Source: DATGQT01 sp033720695
GTDB taxonomy: Bacteria > Bacteroidota > Rhodothermia > Rhodothermales > Rubricoccaceae
Direction of reading: 5' to 3'
DNA: 25,163 bases
Assembly (NCBI GenBank): GCA_033720695.1
Contig: JAWWCA010000019.1
Span: forward strand, 1-25,163
Part shown: in pieces, positions 1-9,500 of the stretch
How positions within the stretch are numbered: position 1 is the stretch's first letter
Layout: each line of letters begins with the position of its first letter
Program-made: the position numbers and the translations under genes
Notes under the pieces: model-generated
The model's database searches: none
Told to the model about the DNA's origin: nothing
The model's input: the letters and a program-made list of their open reading frames with translations, nothing else

Positions 1-253
1 GGGCGCCGTCGATGTCGCCGCCGTGGTGGAGGACGAGGCCGAGGTCGTGGGCGGCGGCGGCGGCCGGGGCGCTCTCCGCCCCGTGTGCCTCGACCCTCTG
101 ATCGACAACTTGCCGGAGCAGGTCGGCCGCGCGGGCGGCGTCGCCGTCCTGGTAGAGGGCGTGAGCCGCTCTACGGAGGCTGTCGGCCTCGGGCTGGGCG
201 CGAACCGCGGCAGGCGCGAGGAGAACGAGGAGGAGGATGCGGAGGGTGCGCAT
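1..253 (-). CDS. Exported TPR-like protein, 5' part only (partial)
   Basis: The reverse strand reads from an ATG at 253 through 84 codons to the window edge without a stop. The product begins MRTLRILLLVLLAPAAVRAQ, a typical Sec signal peptide with probable cleavage after ARA or just before the Q. It continues into Ala-rich helical repeats (AAHALYQDGDAARAADLL, then AAAAAHDLGLVLHHGGD) with the spacing and small/large residue pattern of tetratricopeptide repeats. TPR proteins of this kind in Bacteroidota/Rhodothermota are often periplasmic scaffolds, or the N-terminal part of TPR-CHAT proteins, but the C-terminus lies outside the window so no function can be given. A box TATGCTTG on the reverse strand (287-294) lies about 35 bases upstream of the start and fits a -7 promoter element. 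Confidence 0.7.
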   Translation of the reverse strand, partial: MRTLRILLLVLLAPAAVRAQPEADSLRRAAHALYQDGDAARAADLLRQVVDQRVEAHGAESAPAAAAAHDLGLVLHHGGDIDGA

Positions 254-286
254 CGGGGGCGAGGCGGCAGCGGGGCTCGGTTGCGC

Positions 287-294
287 CAAGCATA
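287..294 (-). promoter_or_regulatory. Putative -7 promoter box of the TPR-like gene
   Basis: The reverse strand reads TATGCTTG, a 7/8 match to the Bacteroidota consensus TAnnTTTG, about 35 bases before the ATG at 253. No clear -33 TTG is seen about 20 bases upstream. Confidence 0.35.
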
Positions 295-433
295 ACGCAG
301 GGGGTGCCCGATTCGCGCGCCCGGTTCAGGGTCAGAGCGGCCGCGAGCGAGACCGTTCGGCCGGCGTGGCCGTGCGAGGCGCTCGGGTGGTCATGCGGAG
401 GTATCCAACCGGATTAACAGACCATTGGGGCAT

Positions 434-635
434 GACATGCTCCCGTCCGGTGTCCGCATCACCGTCTACGACGCGCTCGGCCGTGAGGTGGCCGTCCTCG
501 TGGATGCGGCCCGGGACGCCGGCACCCGCACCGTGCTGCGTGCTGTTCGAAGCGACCGACCTGGCGGCGGGGGCGTACCTCTGCATCGAGGCGGGGGACC
601 ACGCCGAGGCCAAGCAGATGGCGCTGACGCGGTAG
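434..635 (+). pseudogene. Frameshifted remnant of a T9SS C-terminal sorting domain
   Basis: In one frame, from about 437, the DNA encodes PSGVRITVYDALGREVAVLV followed by DAARDAGTRTV, the classic core of the Por/T9SS type A sorting domain. The continuation is in another frame: FEATDLAAGAYLCIEAGDHA, then EAKQMALTR and a TAG stop at 633-635. This matches the expected second half (FEA..LAAG.YL..I.AG....K.M.L.R). The two halves sit in order and abut near 535-550, so a frameshift, plus apparent loss of one residue in the usual YLYRI stretch, has broken the domain. No cargo ORF precedes it: the usual YPNP motif and the body of the protein are missing or unrecognisable in 300-430. It is most likely the tail of a deleted secreted protein. 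A single sequencing error would repair the frame but would not restore the missing body. Confidence 0.7.
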
Positions 636-657
636 CCCGCCCGGGGCCGCAGAGGAG

Positions 658-688
658 GAGGGCGGGGATCACGATGGCCTCCGCCCTC
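658..688 (+). terminator. Hairpin after the T9SS remnant
   Basis: An 8-bp perfect stem (GAGGGCGG at 658-665, CCGCCCTC at 681-688) with a 15-base loop lies 22 bases after the remnant's stop. No T-tract follows, so its role as a terminator is inferred from position only. Confidence 0.35.
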
Positions 689-769
689 TGCCGTTGCACC
701 GCTGCCCTCACGGCGACCGGGGTCGGCGTGGGGGCCCGTTTCTGGACGACGGGGGGTCGCTCATGGGTC

Positions 770-777
770 TACCTTTA
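770..777 (+). promoter_or_regulatory. Putative -7 promoter box of the PPC-like membrane protein
   Basis: TACCTTTA matches TAnnTTTG at all but the last position and lies 50 bases before the GTG start at 828. No convincing -33 element is seen at the usual distance. Confidence 0.35.
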
Positions 778-827
778 GGGTCCCGCGGCGCCCTCGCGCG
801 CCCGGGGTCCTACCGTCCCCCGCACCC

Positions 828-2519
828 GTGCCCGCCGACCCGTCCCTCCCCATCCCACCGGAGCGCCCGCCCGCCTCCGAGGTGCCCGATGCCCCGGCCG
901 ATGCCCCGGCCGATGCGCCGGCCGCAGCGCTGCAGGCGGCCGCGGCTCGGGCCTGGGCCGATCCCCGGACGCGCGCGGTTCTCCTCGCGGTGGGGCTGGT
1001 CGTGGGCGCCGTCGCCGTGGCGGCGGCCGTGCGGGAGGCGGGGCCGAGTGAGGAGGCGCTCGCCCTTGAGGCGGCGGCCGAGCAGGCGTCGTGGCGCAAC
1101 TACCTGCAGTACGCCCCGCTCCGCCTCGACGGCGGCTTCGCCACCGGCGCCCTCGCCGTGGGCGACGGCCTCAGCCCCGACGGCCGCCTCGAGGACTACT
1201 ACGCCTTCGAGTCCGCCGACAGCAGCGTCTTCTCCGTCATCGTCACCGCGGCCGACTTCGCGCCGGACCTCGTCGTCACCACGCCCGGGGGGCGGCGGAT
1301 CGCCGCCTCGGCGCTGTGGCAGACCGACCACCGCGCCGAGGTGCCGGGCCTCCGGGGGCCGGGGCGCTACGTCATCGCCGTGACGGCGCGGGCGCCGGGT
1401 GCGGGCGGGACCTACGAGCTCTCCGCCGGTCCCCCGCCGCGGCCCCGCCCCCTCGAACCCGGCGACGCCGCGGCGGCGACGCTCGGCGACCGCGGGCCGC
1501 TCCGCGCGGGGCGCTACGAGGACCCCTACGCCCTCCTCGCCGAGCCCGGCACCCCGCTCCTCGTGGCCGTCCGCGCCCGGGGCTTCCGCCCGCGCCTCGC
1601 CGTCCTCGGCCCCGAGGGCCAGGTCGTCGAGCCGTGGAGCACGCTGGCCCGCATCGACACCGACACGCTCCACACCGCCTGGCTCCGCTACCGCCCCGGC
1701 TGGGACGAGCCCTACCTCCTCCTCGTCTCGTCGGAGGAGCGCGGCGCCCGCGGCGACTACGCCGTCGAGGTCGAGGCCATCGAGACCCGCACCATCCGGA
1801 CCGACGGCTCCGGCGTCCGCGGCACGCTCGGCGACGGCGGGTGGTACCGCGACGGCCGCTACCTCGACACCTACCGGTTCGACGCCGAGGAGGGCACGAG
1901 CGTCCTCGTCGAGGTCCGCTCCTCCGCGTTCGCGCCCGAGGTGGTGCTCCGGCGCGGCGACCGCGAGATCGGGCGGCGCAGCGGAGGGGGGGTCGTGCGC
2001 CTCGACCGCGAGCTCGACGGGGGGCGCTACGAGGTGGACGTGACGAGCGCCGAGCCCGGCGGCACCGGCGACTACGTCCTCGTCGTGGCCGTGGACGCCC
2101 CCGAGGGCCCGCGCTCGCAGACGTTCTCGACCGAGGCCCGGCGCGTCGGCACGACGACGCGGGGGCACGCCTTCGAGGTCACCGTCCGCCGCGTCCGCGT
2201 CGCGCCGTCGGGCGACGGCCGCGTCCGCGTCTCGCTCCGCGTCGAGGAGCGCTCGCTCGACTTCGAGGGGGAGTGGGACGACTGGGATCGCCGCGTGGCC
2301 CGCACCCGCCTCGTCGACGACACCGGGCGCCGGTACCGCCCCGTGGACGCCTCCGGCGGCCAGGACGGCGACGACGTGGCGGCGGGCGAGGCGCGCCGCG
2401 GCGAGATCGTCTACGAGGCGCCGCGGGCGGGGCCCCGGCCCGAGGCGCTCACGCTGCTCTACCCCATCGGCGTCGAGGGCCGCGTGGTGGTGGCGGTGCC
2501 GGTGGACCTGGAGCGGTAG
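828..2519 (+). CDS. Membrane-anchored protein with three PPC-like beta domains and a C-terminal DUF4352-like domain
   Basis: 563 residues from a GTG start. Residues 1-46 are a Pro/Ala-rich presumed cytoplasmic tail containing a triplicated DAPA unit. Residues 48-68 form one hydrophobic helix (VLLAVGLVVGAVAVAAA), and the rest is presumably periplasmic. Three repeats follow, each with the pattern G(D)G/R..DG/AGRY.D.Y.F/L..E.GT..LV.VR...F.P.L/VVL, at about 95-200, 210-317 and 325-422. They resemble bacterial pre-peptidase C-terminal (PPC) beta-sandwich domains. The last part (about 430-563, with RLVDDTGRRYRP and RRGEIVYEAP) resembles the DUF4352/Ig-like extracellular fold. No catalytic residues are evident, so a binding or envelope-structural role is plausible but unproven. 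It stands alone between a gene-poor stretch and gdhA. Confidence 0.75.
   Translation: MPADPSLPIPPERPPASEVPDAPADAPADAPAAALQAAAARAWADPRTRAVLLAVGLVVGAVAVAAAVREAGPSEEALALEAAAEQASWRNYLQYAPLRLDGGFATGALAVGDGLSPDGRLEDYYAFESADSSVFSVIVTAADFAPDLVVTTPGGRRIAASALWQTDHRAEVPGLRGPGRYVIAVTARAPGAGGTYELSAGPPPRPRPLEPGDAAAATLGDRGPLRAGRYEDPYALLAEPGTPLLVAVRARGFRPRLAVLGPEGQVVEPWSTLARIDTDTLHTAWLRYRPGWDEPYLLLVSSEERGARGDYAVEVEAIETRTIRTDGSGVRGTLGDGGWYRDGRYLDTYRFDAEEGTSVLVEVRSSAFAPEVVLRRGDREIGRRSGGGVVRLDRELDGGRYEVDVTSAEPGGTGDYVLVVAVDAPEGPRSQTFSTEARRVGTTTRGHAFEVTVRRVRVAPSGDGRVRVSLRVEERSLDFEGEWDDWDRRVARTRLVDDTGRRYRPVDASGGQDGDDVAAGEARRGEIVYEAPRAGPRPEALTLLYPIGVEGRVVVAVPVDLER
888..923 (+). repeat. Three tandem 12-bp repeats inside a coding region
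   Basis: GATGCCCCGGCC occurs twice and GATGCGCCGGCC once, head to tail, encoding DAPADAPADAPA in the N-terminal tail of the PPC-like protein. The repeat keeps frame, so copy-number change would only lengthen the tail. Confidence 0.85.
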
Positions 2520-2586
2520 CGGGGAGCGTGGCGCGGAAGTGCTCGCGCTGCCGTATCCTCGGTGATCCTAACCAGCTATCGCTTCG

Positions 2587-3915
<1,329 letters not shown>

Positions 3916-3918
<3 letters not shown>

Positions 3919-3942
3919 GGGGCTCGCCTCCCCGGCCCCTCA
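3916..3942. terminator. Bidirectional hairpin containing both convergent stop codons
   Basis: An 8-bp perfect inverted repeat (TGAGGGGC at 3916-3923, GCCCCTCA at 3935-3942) with an 11-base loop. The left arm begins with the gdhA TGA stop. The right arm ends with the complement of the cytochrome TGA stop. The symmetry suits termination from both sides, although no T-tract is present on either strand. Confidence 0.55.
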
Positions 3943-4539
3943 GACCGTGCTGGCCAGCGTGTCGGCGGGGACGCGCGCGCTGTCGGCGGGGGCCGGGGGG
4001 CCGGGCGGGCGGCTCGGCATCCGCTCCATGTGCTGCGGCGTGAAGTCGAAGTAGGGCGTGGTCGGCTCCTGGCCGGGCGGGAGCGCCTGCGGCGCCGGCT
4101 GCCCGGCCGGCCCGAGCGAGCGGACGTAGGCGTAGACGGCGCGGGCGTCGCGCGCGCTGAGGTGGTTGACGGCGTGCCACGGCATCGGCGGGAGGCCGGG
4201 GCTCTGGAGCCGGGTCACCCACTGGTCCTCGCTCATCTCCTGGACGCGGAGGCGGAGGTTCTGCGCATAGCTCGTGCCCCACGGCCCGCGGAAGCCGATG
4301 GGCATCCCCGTCAGCCACTGCTCCTCGGAGACCGCCGCGGGGTTCTCCAGGAAGCCGGGGGTGTGGCAGTCGTTGCAGCCGGCCGCGACGACGTAGTACC
4401 GGCCGGCCTCGACGTCGCTCGCAGCGTGGATGTACGGGCCGGCGGTGGAGTCGGCGGCGGCGCGGTCGTCGCCGTCGGGGGTCTCGACCTCGCAGGCGAC
4501 GAGGGCGATGGGGAGGAGCAGGAGGGCGAGGCGCGTCAT
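3940..4539 (-). CDS. Monoheme c-type cytochrome lipoprotein
   Basis: 199 residues. The N-terminus MTRLALLLLPIALVAC is a lipoprotein signal with lipobox LVAC (Cys16). The heme motif CNDCH (C55, C58, H59) is preceded by GRYYVVAAG and followed by TPG, as in small diheme or monoheme redox cytochromes. The likely distal ligand is Met119 in PGLPPMPWHAVNHLS, with Met79 as an alternative. DARAVYAYVRSLGP at about 131-144 is the usual C-terminal helix of the class I cytochrome fold. Residues 145-199 are a Pro-rich tail. It should be a membrane-anchored periplasmic electron carrier, but its partner is not in the window. A promoter with TTG at 4601-4603 and TAGGCTTC at 4572-4579 (reverse strand) lies 33-64 bases upstream. 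Confidence 0.88.
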   Translation of the reverse strand: MTRLALLLLPIALVACEVETPDGDDRAAADSTAGPYIHAASDVEAGRYYVVAAGCNDCHTPGFLENPAAVSEEQWLTGMPIGFRGPWGTSYAQNLRLRVQEMSEDQWVTRLQSPGLPPMPWHAVNHLSARDARAVYAYVRSLGPAGQPAPQALPPGQEPTTPYFDFTPQHMERMPSRPPGPPAPADSARVPADTLASTV

Positions 4540-4571
4540 GGCGGTGGGAGAGGGCTCGTGGAGACGGGAGA

Positions 4572-4603
4572 GAAGCCTAGCGCCGAGCAGCCAAACCCGT
4601 CAA
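4572..4603 (-). promoter_or_regulatory. Putative promoter of the cytochrome gene
   Basis: On the reverse strand TTGACG starts at 4603, followed after 21 bases (counted from the TTG) by TAGGCTTC (4579-4572). This fits the Bacteroidota -33/-7 layout (TTG-N19-21-TAnnTTTG). The -7 box ends 32 bases before the ATG. Confidence 0.45.
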
Positions 4604-4644
4604 GAGGGAGGCGCCGTGAGCTGGCCGAGAGCGGGGCCGGCCGC

Positions 4645-6234
4645 TCACTCGCACCGCCGCGCGAGACGCTCCGCCGTCGCGGCGTGGGGGAAGAGGGCGT
4701 GGGCCGCGAGGGCGTGCGCGCAGCCGGTCTCGCCGCCGCGCTGGGCCAGGCGGACGCGGACCCGCTCGTTGCCGGGGTCGAGCTGCGCCGCCCGTTCGAG
4801 GTCGCGGTCGGCCGTGTAGAGCGCCATCGCGGCGATCTGCCCGCCACTCCGCACGGCCGCCAGGCCCGCCGCGAGGGCGAGGAGGGCGAGCACCGCCCCC
4901 CGAACGCTGGGCGGGACGACGAGCGAAGGGGCCGTCTCCCCCGTCCACAGGGCCCCGACCGCGGCCCAGAAGACGACCGTCGGCCACGGGAGGAGGAGCA
5001 CGGCGTCGAAGAGGCCGACCGCCGCGGTGCCGCCGAGGAGGGCGAGGAGCGTGAGGGCGCGGAGCCCTGACTCGGACGTCTCCGCCCGTCTCAGCGCCCG
5101 CGCGCTCCCGAGGGCCAGGCCCAGCCACGCGAGCGCCAGGAGGAGCGCGCCGACGAGGCCGCGCTCGGTGAGGAGCGCCACCCAGTCGCTGCTGGGCCAG
5201 GGGTTCGTGGTCCGCCCGGCCTCGTGCCGGCTCATCGAGAGGTCGCCGGGGCCCGCGTGCGCCGGGTACGCCACGGGCCAGTTGCCGGGCCCGGCGCCGA
5301 GGACCGGATCCTCGGCGACGATGCCGAGCGAGGTCCGGTACTGGACGAGGCGCCCCTGCCCGCTGCCCTCCTCGAAGTTGAGGACGTTCTGGGCCGTCTC
5401 GCGGTAGGGGTCGTCGCTCGTCCACACGAGCGCGTTGGGGAGGACGAGCGCCGCCGCCACCCCCGCCGCCGCGACGAGGAGCACGACGGCAGCGCGGCCC
5501 GCGAGCCGCCCCGCCCGGTGCCGGACGGCGAGCAGGAGGACGCCCGCGACGAGGATCCCCAGCACCACGCCGACGCCGAGCCAGGCCGCCCGCGACGGCG
5601 ACAGCACGAGCGCCGCGACGGTGCGCGCGGCGCCGGCCGCCCCGAGCCCGAGCCCTCGCAGCCGCTCCGCTCGCAGCGCCGCGAACAGCACGAGTGGGAA
5701 GCCGAGCGCAGCGAAGTGGCCGACGGCGTTGCGGTTGCCGAGGAGCCCTCCCGGCGCCCGCTCCTCCGTGAAGAGCGGCAGCCATAGCCCGTAGGCCTGC
5801 GCCAGCGCCGCCCCGGCTGCGACGACGACGGACACGGCCAGGGCGCGGACGACGGGGCCGGTTTGGCCGGCCGCGCTCAGCCCGCGTCCCACCCAGAACA
5901 GCGCCACGCCTGAGACGCTGATGGCGAGGGCGCGCGCGGCGAGCCAGCCGTTCTGCGCGAGGAGCGCCGAGAGCAGGCCAGCGACGAGGAAGGCAGCGAG
6001 GAGCGCGTCCACCCGTGTGGGCCGGAGCCGGCGCGACGCGCCCAGGCTCAGCAGCCCGGCCAGACACGCTGTGGCGTGGAGCGCGAGCTCCTTGGGGACC
6101 GAGAACCGGCCGAGCTCGAACGGCGCGAACGGGACCGTCAGCACCACCGCGAGGAGGGCGCCGCCCTGCAGCACGCGGAGCGCGAGCCGTTCGGCGCGGG
6201 TGGGGGGACAGGGGGGACGGTCCGACGGGTCCAA
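4645..6234 (-). CDS. O-antigen ligase/polymerase-like membrane protein with periplasmic tail
   Basis: 529 residues with about a dozen hydrophobic helices, the first at about 22-38. The Wzy_C/O-antigen ligase hallmarks are present: LLGNRNAVGHFAALGFPL (164-181), SPSRAAWLG (212-220), and a periplasmic loop with GRLVQYRTSLG..AEDPVLGAGPGNW (295-319). Such proteins join undecaprenyl-linked glycans to lipid A core or to proteins, or polymerise them. The exact substrate cannot be read from the sequence. After the last helix, residues 474-529 (DRDLERAAQLDPGNERVRVR onward) look like one or two TPR units. The track-supported start is TTG at 6234; a GTG at codon 21 (6174) is an alternative that would shorten the cytoplasmic tail. 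A reverse-strand TAACTTAC box (6281-6288) lies 47 bases upstream. Confidence 0.82.
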   Translation of the reverse strand: MDPSDRPPCPPTRAERLALRVLQGGALLAVVLTVPFAPFELGRFSVPKELALHATACLAGLLSLGASRRLRPTRVDALLAAFLVAGLLSALLAQNGWLAARALAISVSGVALFWVGRGLSAAGQTGPVVRALAVSVVVAAGAALAQAYGLWLPLFTEERAPGGLLGNRNAVGHFAALGFPLVLFAALRAERLRGLGLGAAGAARTVAALVLSPSRAAWLGVGVVLGILVAGVLLLAVRHRAGRLAGRAAVVLLVAAAGVAAALVLPNALVWTSDDPYRETAQNVLNFEEGSGQGRLVQYRTSLGIVAEDPVLGAGPGNWPVAYPAHAGPGDLSMSRHEAGRTTNPWPSSDWVALLTERGLVGALLLALAWLGLALGSARALRRAETSESGLRALTLLALLGGTAAVGLFDAVLLLPWPTVVFWAAVGALWTGETAPSLVVPPSVRGAVLALLALAAGLAAVRSGGQIAAMALYTADRDLERAAQLDPGNERVRVRLAQRGGETGCAHALAAHALFPHAATAERLARRCE

Positions 6235-6280
6235 GGGAGCGCGTGAGGGGTCGGAGGAGGCGGGGCCGGACAGGGAGGCC

Positions 6281-6290
6281 GTAAGTTATC
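6281..6290. promoter_or_regulatory. Overlapping divergent -7 boxes (tRNA-Ser and ligase gene)
   Basis: Forward TAAGTTAT (6282-6289) lies about 10 bases before the tRNA 5' end. Reverse TAACTTAC (6288-6281) lies about 47 bases before the ligase TTG. Both match TAnnTTTG at five of six defined positions or nearly so, and they are the same DNA read on opposite strands. No -33 TTG was found for the tRNA direction. Confidence 0.4.
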
Positions 6291-6299
6291 GGACCGCCT

Positions 6300-6384
6300 G
6301 GAGGGGTGGCAGAGTGGTCGAATGCGCCGGTCTTGAAAACCGGAGTGCCTCACGGCACCGGGGGTTCGAATCCCTCCCCCTCCG
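6300..6384 (+). tRNA. tRNA-Ser (anticodon UGA)
   Basis: The 85-base gene folds as a class II tRNA. The acceptor stem GGAGGGG (6300-6306) pairs with CCCCTCC (6377-6383), with discriminator G at 6384. The anticodon stem is CCGGT/ACCGG with loop CTTGAAA, giving anticodon UGA. The long variable arm GTGCC-TCAC-GGCAC is typical of tRNA-Ser. The T arm has loop TTCGAAT. CCA is not encoded. Its 3' 32 bases recur exactly at 11366-11397. Confidence 0.96.
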
Positions 6385-6385
6385 C
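6354..6385 (+). repeat. 32-bp direct repeat, copy 1 (3' end of tRNA-Ser)
   Basis: Identical to 11366-11397. It covers the last bases of the variable arm, the T arm, the 3' acceptor strand and one further base. The flanks also match around the anticodon arm (GCGCCGGTCT, then one difference, then GAAAACCG). Confidence 0.9.
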
Positions 6386-6425
6386 TCACTCGGAATGGCT
6401 TCGGCTGTGCACGGAGTGCGCGGCG

Positions 6426-6442
6426 GGCGCACGGGGTGCGCC
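6426..6442 (+). terminator. Hairpin downstream of tRNA-Ser
   Basis: A perfect 7-bp stem with triloop (GGCGCAC-GGG-GTGCGCC), 42 bases after the tRNA. No T-tract follows. It could end the tRNA transcript. Confidence 0.35.
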
Positions 6443-6510
6443 GCGCGGCGCCTGCGGCGGCGGCAGCACCGGCCACCACAGTGGGAAAATTCCCGGTTCC
6501 GGCGGGAGGA

Positions 6511-6542
6511 CTGGTTCTGGCACCCCGCTTGGGATAAGTAAG
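6511..6542 (+). promoter_or_regulatory. Possible promoter of the giant T9SS gene
   Basis: TAAGTAAG (6535-6542) is a partial match to TAnnTTTG, with CTG 21 bases upstream, inside one of the few A/T-richer patches of the window. It ends 28 bases before the ATG at 6571. Confidence 0.3.
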
Positions 6543-6570
6543 GGCTAGCCGCCAGACGCCTCTCCGCCTG

Positions 6571-9500
6571 ATGCATCACCTCTACCGACCCCTCTTCGTC
6601 GCGCTCCTCGTCGTGGCCGCGGTGCCTGCCTCCGCTCAGTGGAGCACCCAGAGCCCCGTGCCTACTGGCCAGGAGCTGCGCGGCGTGGCCGCGCCCACTG
6701 CGCAGCGCGCCTTCGTCGTCGGCACCGACAACGCGTTCGACGACCAGGGCGCCCTCTTCGAGACCGCCGACGGTGGCCAGACCTGGATTCCGAGGGACGT
6801 CCCCTTCAGCCTGAGCGAGCCCCTCAACGGCATCTTCTTCCTCGACAGCCAGCACGGCTGGACCTACGGCAACGCCAACTACCGGACGACCGACGGGGGA
6901 TCGACCTGGGACGAGCTCCCCTTCCTCGGCTCCACGTACCGCATGGAGTTCTGGACGCCGACCTTCGGGTTCGCCTCGACCAACGACGGCTGGGTCAGCC
7001 GTGACGGGGGGCTGACCTGGGAGCCCTCGCCGAATGGGATGGTCGACTTCGCCTTCGCCGACGACGGCACCGGCCTGCTCGGGCTCGGCGTCTCCACGAG
7101 TGGGATCTACCGAACGCTCGACGGCGGCCTCACGTTCACGCTCGCGTTGGGCGGCAGCGCCGCCGACGTCGTCTTCCTCACGCCCACCCTCGCCGTCGGC
7201 ATCGTGGACGACGCCTTCGTGCGTTCGACCGATGGCGGGACGACCTGGACGACGGGCGCCGCGGCCGAGGGCCGCCGCCAGCTCGTCGCCGTCTCACCGA
7301 CCGTCGCCCTGGCCTGGGGGCGCAGCGGCTCCTTCCCGGACTACGACGACCGCCTCTTCCGCTCCGGCGACGGCGGCCAGACCTGGGCCGACCTCGGAGA
7401 GGTGATCGACGAGGAAACCGTGAGCGTCGCTGTGGCCGATCCTCAGACCGTCGTCGCGCTCGACCGGGGCGGCGACGTGCTCCACTCCGCCGATGCCGGC
7501 CAGACGTGGGCCGAGGCCTACGACTCCCCCGGGCCCTGGCCCGGCTACTTCGGCACCGTCGTCCCCGCCTTCGCCGACGCGCAGACGGGCTACCTCGCCT
7601 TCGGCCGGGGCCTCGTCCTCAAGACCACCGACGGCGGCGCCTCCTGGCGCCAGGTCGGCAGCGGCTACGGCGCCGACCTGGCCGCCCTCGACCGCTTCTC
7701 CGATGGCCGCCTCCTCGCCGTCGGCGCCGGCGGTGCCCTCCTCACAAACGCCGGTGCTGCCGATGCGGCGTGGCTCCTCCAGCCCTCGCCCACGACGCTC
7801 GACCTCCGAGGCGTGGACGTGGTGGGGCCGCAGGACGTCGTCGTCGTGGACGAGGGGGGCCGCGTCTACCGCAGCGCCGACGGCGGCGACACGTGGACGG
7901 CCGGGGCCGCCACGCCCCCGAGCTTCGACGCCGAGGACCTCGACTTCGCCACGCCCCTCGACGGGTGGGTGGCCGGCTTCGGCTCCTCCGGCGGCGCCGT
8001 CTTCCACACGACCGACGGCGGAGCCTCCTGGACGGCTGCGCCCGGCTTCAGCGGGGCCTACGTGGCTGTGGACTTCGAGGGCCAGAGCGGCTGGGCCCTC
8101 AACGTCACCGGCCGCTACTACCGCACGACGGACGGTGGCGCGACATGGGTTCAGGGCGAGCTCCCCGACGCCTCTGGGCAGGTCCAGGACCTCGACTTCT
8201 TCGACGCGGCCACCGGCTACGCCGTGGGCTGGTACGGCTTCGCCGCGCGCAGCGACGACGGCGGCGCGACCTGGGAGACGCTCCCGATCCCCAACGGCGA
8301 CGACCGCCTCACCGACCTCTACCTGCTCGGCCCCAACGAGCTGTGGGTGAGCACCACCGACGACGTCGCGTACTACTCCGCGACGGGCGGGCAGACCTGG
8401 GCCCGGATCGAGATCGGCTCCGGCGGCTTCGGCAACTTCTCGGCCATCGTCGCCACGGCCGACGGCGACGCCTGGACGGCTGGCTCCCAGGGCGTCATCG
8501 AGCGCTTCGCCGGGCCGCCGCCGCCGCCGCTCAACCGCCCGCCCGAGGCCTCGTTCGAGTTCGACACCGTCCGCCTCACCGTCCACCTCACCGACACCAG
8601 CGCCGACCCCGACGGCACCCTCACGGCCTGGCTCTGGGACTTCGGCGACGGCGCCACCTCGACCGAGCAGAACCCCAGCCACACCTACGTCGAGGCCGAC
8701 ACCTACATCGTCCGCCTCACCGTCACCGACGACGACGGCGACACCGGCTCGACGGTCCGCTTCATCACCGTCCAGCCCGGGCCCGGCGGCACCTTCGGCG
8801 ACTTCACCGAGGTGACCCCGTTCGAGTCGCCGTTCGTTACGCCGCAAGACGAGGACTTCTGGGTCGTCGCCACGGCCCCGGCCGACTACGACGGCGACGG
8901 AGACGTGGACATCGCCGTGCTCGGCTACTACGTCGTCTACCACCAGAGCGCCGAGGACCAGCTGCTGCTCCTCCGCAACGACGGCGAGGGCGCGCCCGAC
9001 GAGTGGGCCTTCACGTACGTCGAGGTGGACCTCGGCGACCTCAGCGCCGGCGCCTCCGACCTCGCCTGGGCCGACCTCGACGGCTACGGCGACCAGGACC
9101 TCGTCGTCGGCACCGACGGCGAGACCGTCGTCTACCGCAACCGCGACGGCGTGCTCGTCCTCACCGACACCGATCTCCCCGGCTATTACGAGGACAACGA
9201 CCAGGCCGACTTCGACCTCCGCTCGATCACCGCGGCCGACTACGACAACGACGGCGACCAGGACCTCCTCCTCCCGTCGGTCTTCGACTTCGACACGTTC
9301 GAGTACCGCACGGCGCTCCTGCGCAACGACGGGCCCAACGGCTCCGGCGGTTGGCTCTTCACCGAGGCCGACGCCACGTTCGCCCCCACGCGCCACGCCC
9401 AGAGCGCCTGGGCCGACTTCGACGGCGACGAGGACCTCGACCTCCTCCTCGTCCACCTCGCCCCCCTCACCGACGACGGGTTCATCCGCCGCTACCGCAA

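Larger units (their letters stand above)
254..827. other. Gene-poor stretch of 574 bases
   Basis: No intact gene is supported here. The stretch holds the promoter box of the leftward TPR-like gene, a decayed T9SS sorting-domain remnant (about 434-635), a hairpin just after it (658-688), and the promoter box (770-777) of the next rightward gene. The short ORFs covering 300-430 have no recognisable protein character. Confidence 0.5.

Noticed and set aside
810..2168. Reverse-strand ORF of 452 codons opposite the PPC-like gene
   Set aside because: It shows Ala/Arg/Gly-rich low complexity only; the forward frame has a membrane helix and repeated domains.
4030..5070. Forward ORF of 346 codons
   Set aside because: It is antisense to the cytochrome and ligase genes, with Arg/Glu/Gly-rich noise.
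6138..6479. Reverse ORF across tRNA-Ser with the sequence GGGIRTPGAVRHSGFQDRRI
   Set aside because: Translating tRNA-Ser antisense gives this commonly misannotated peptide; the same applies to 11181-11405.
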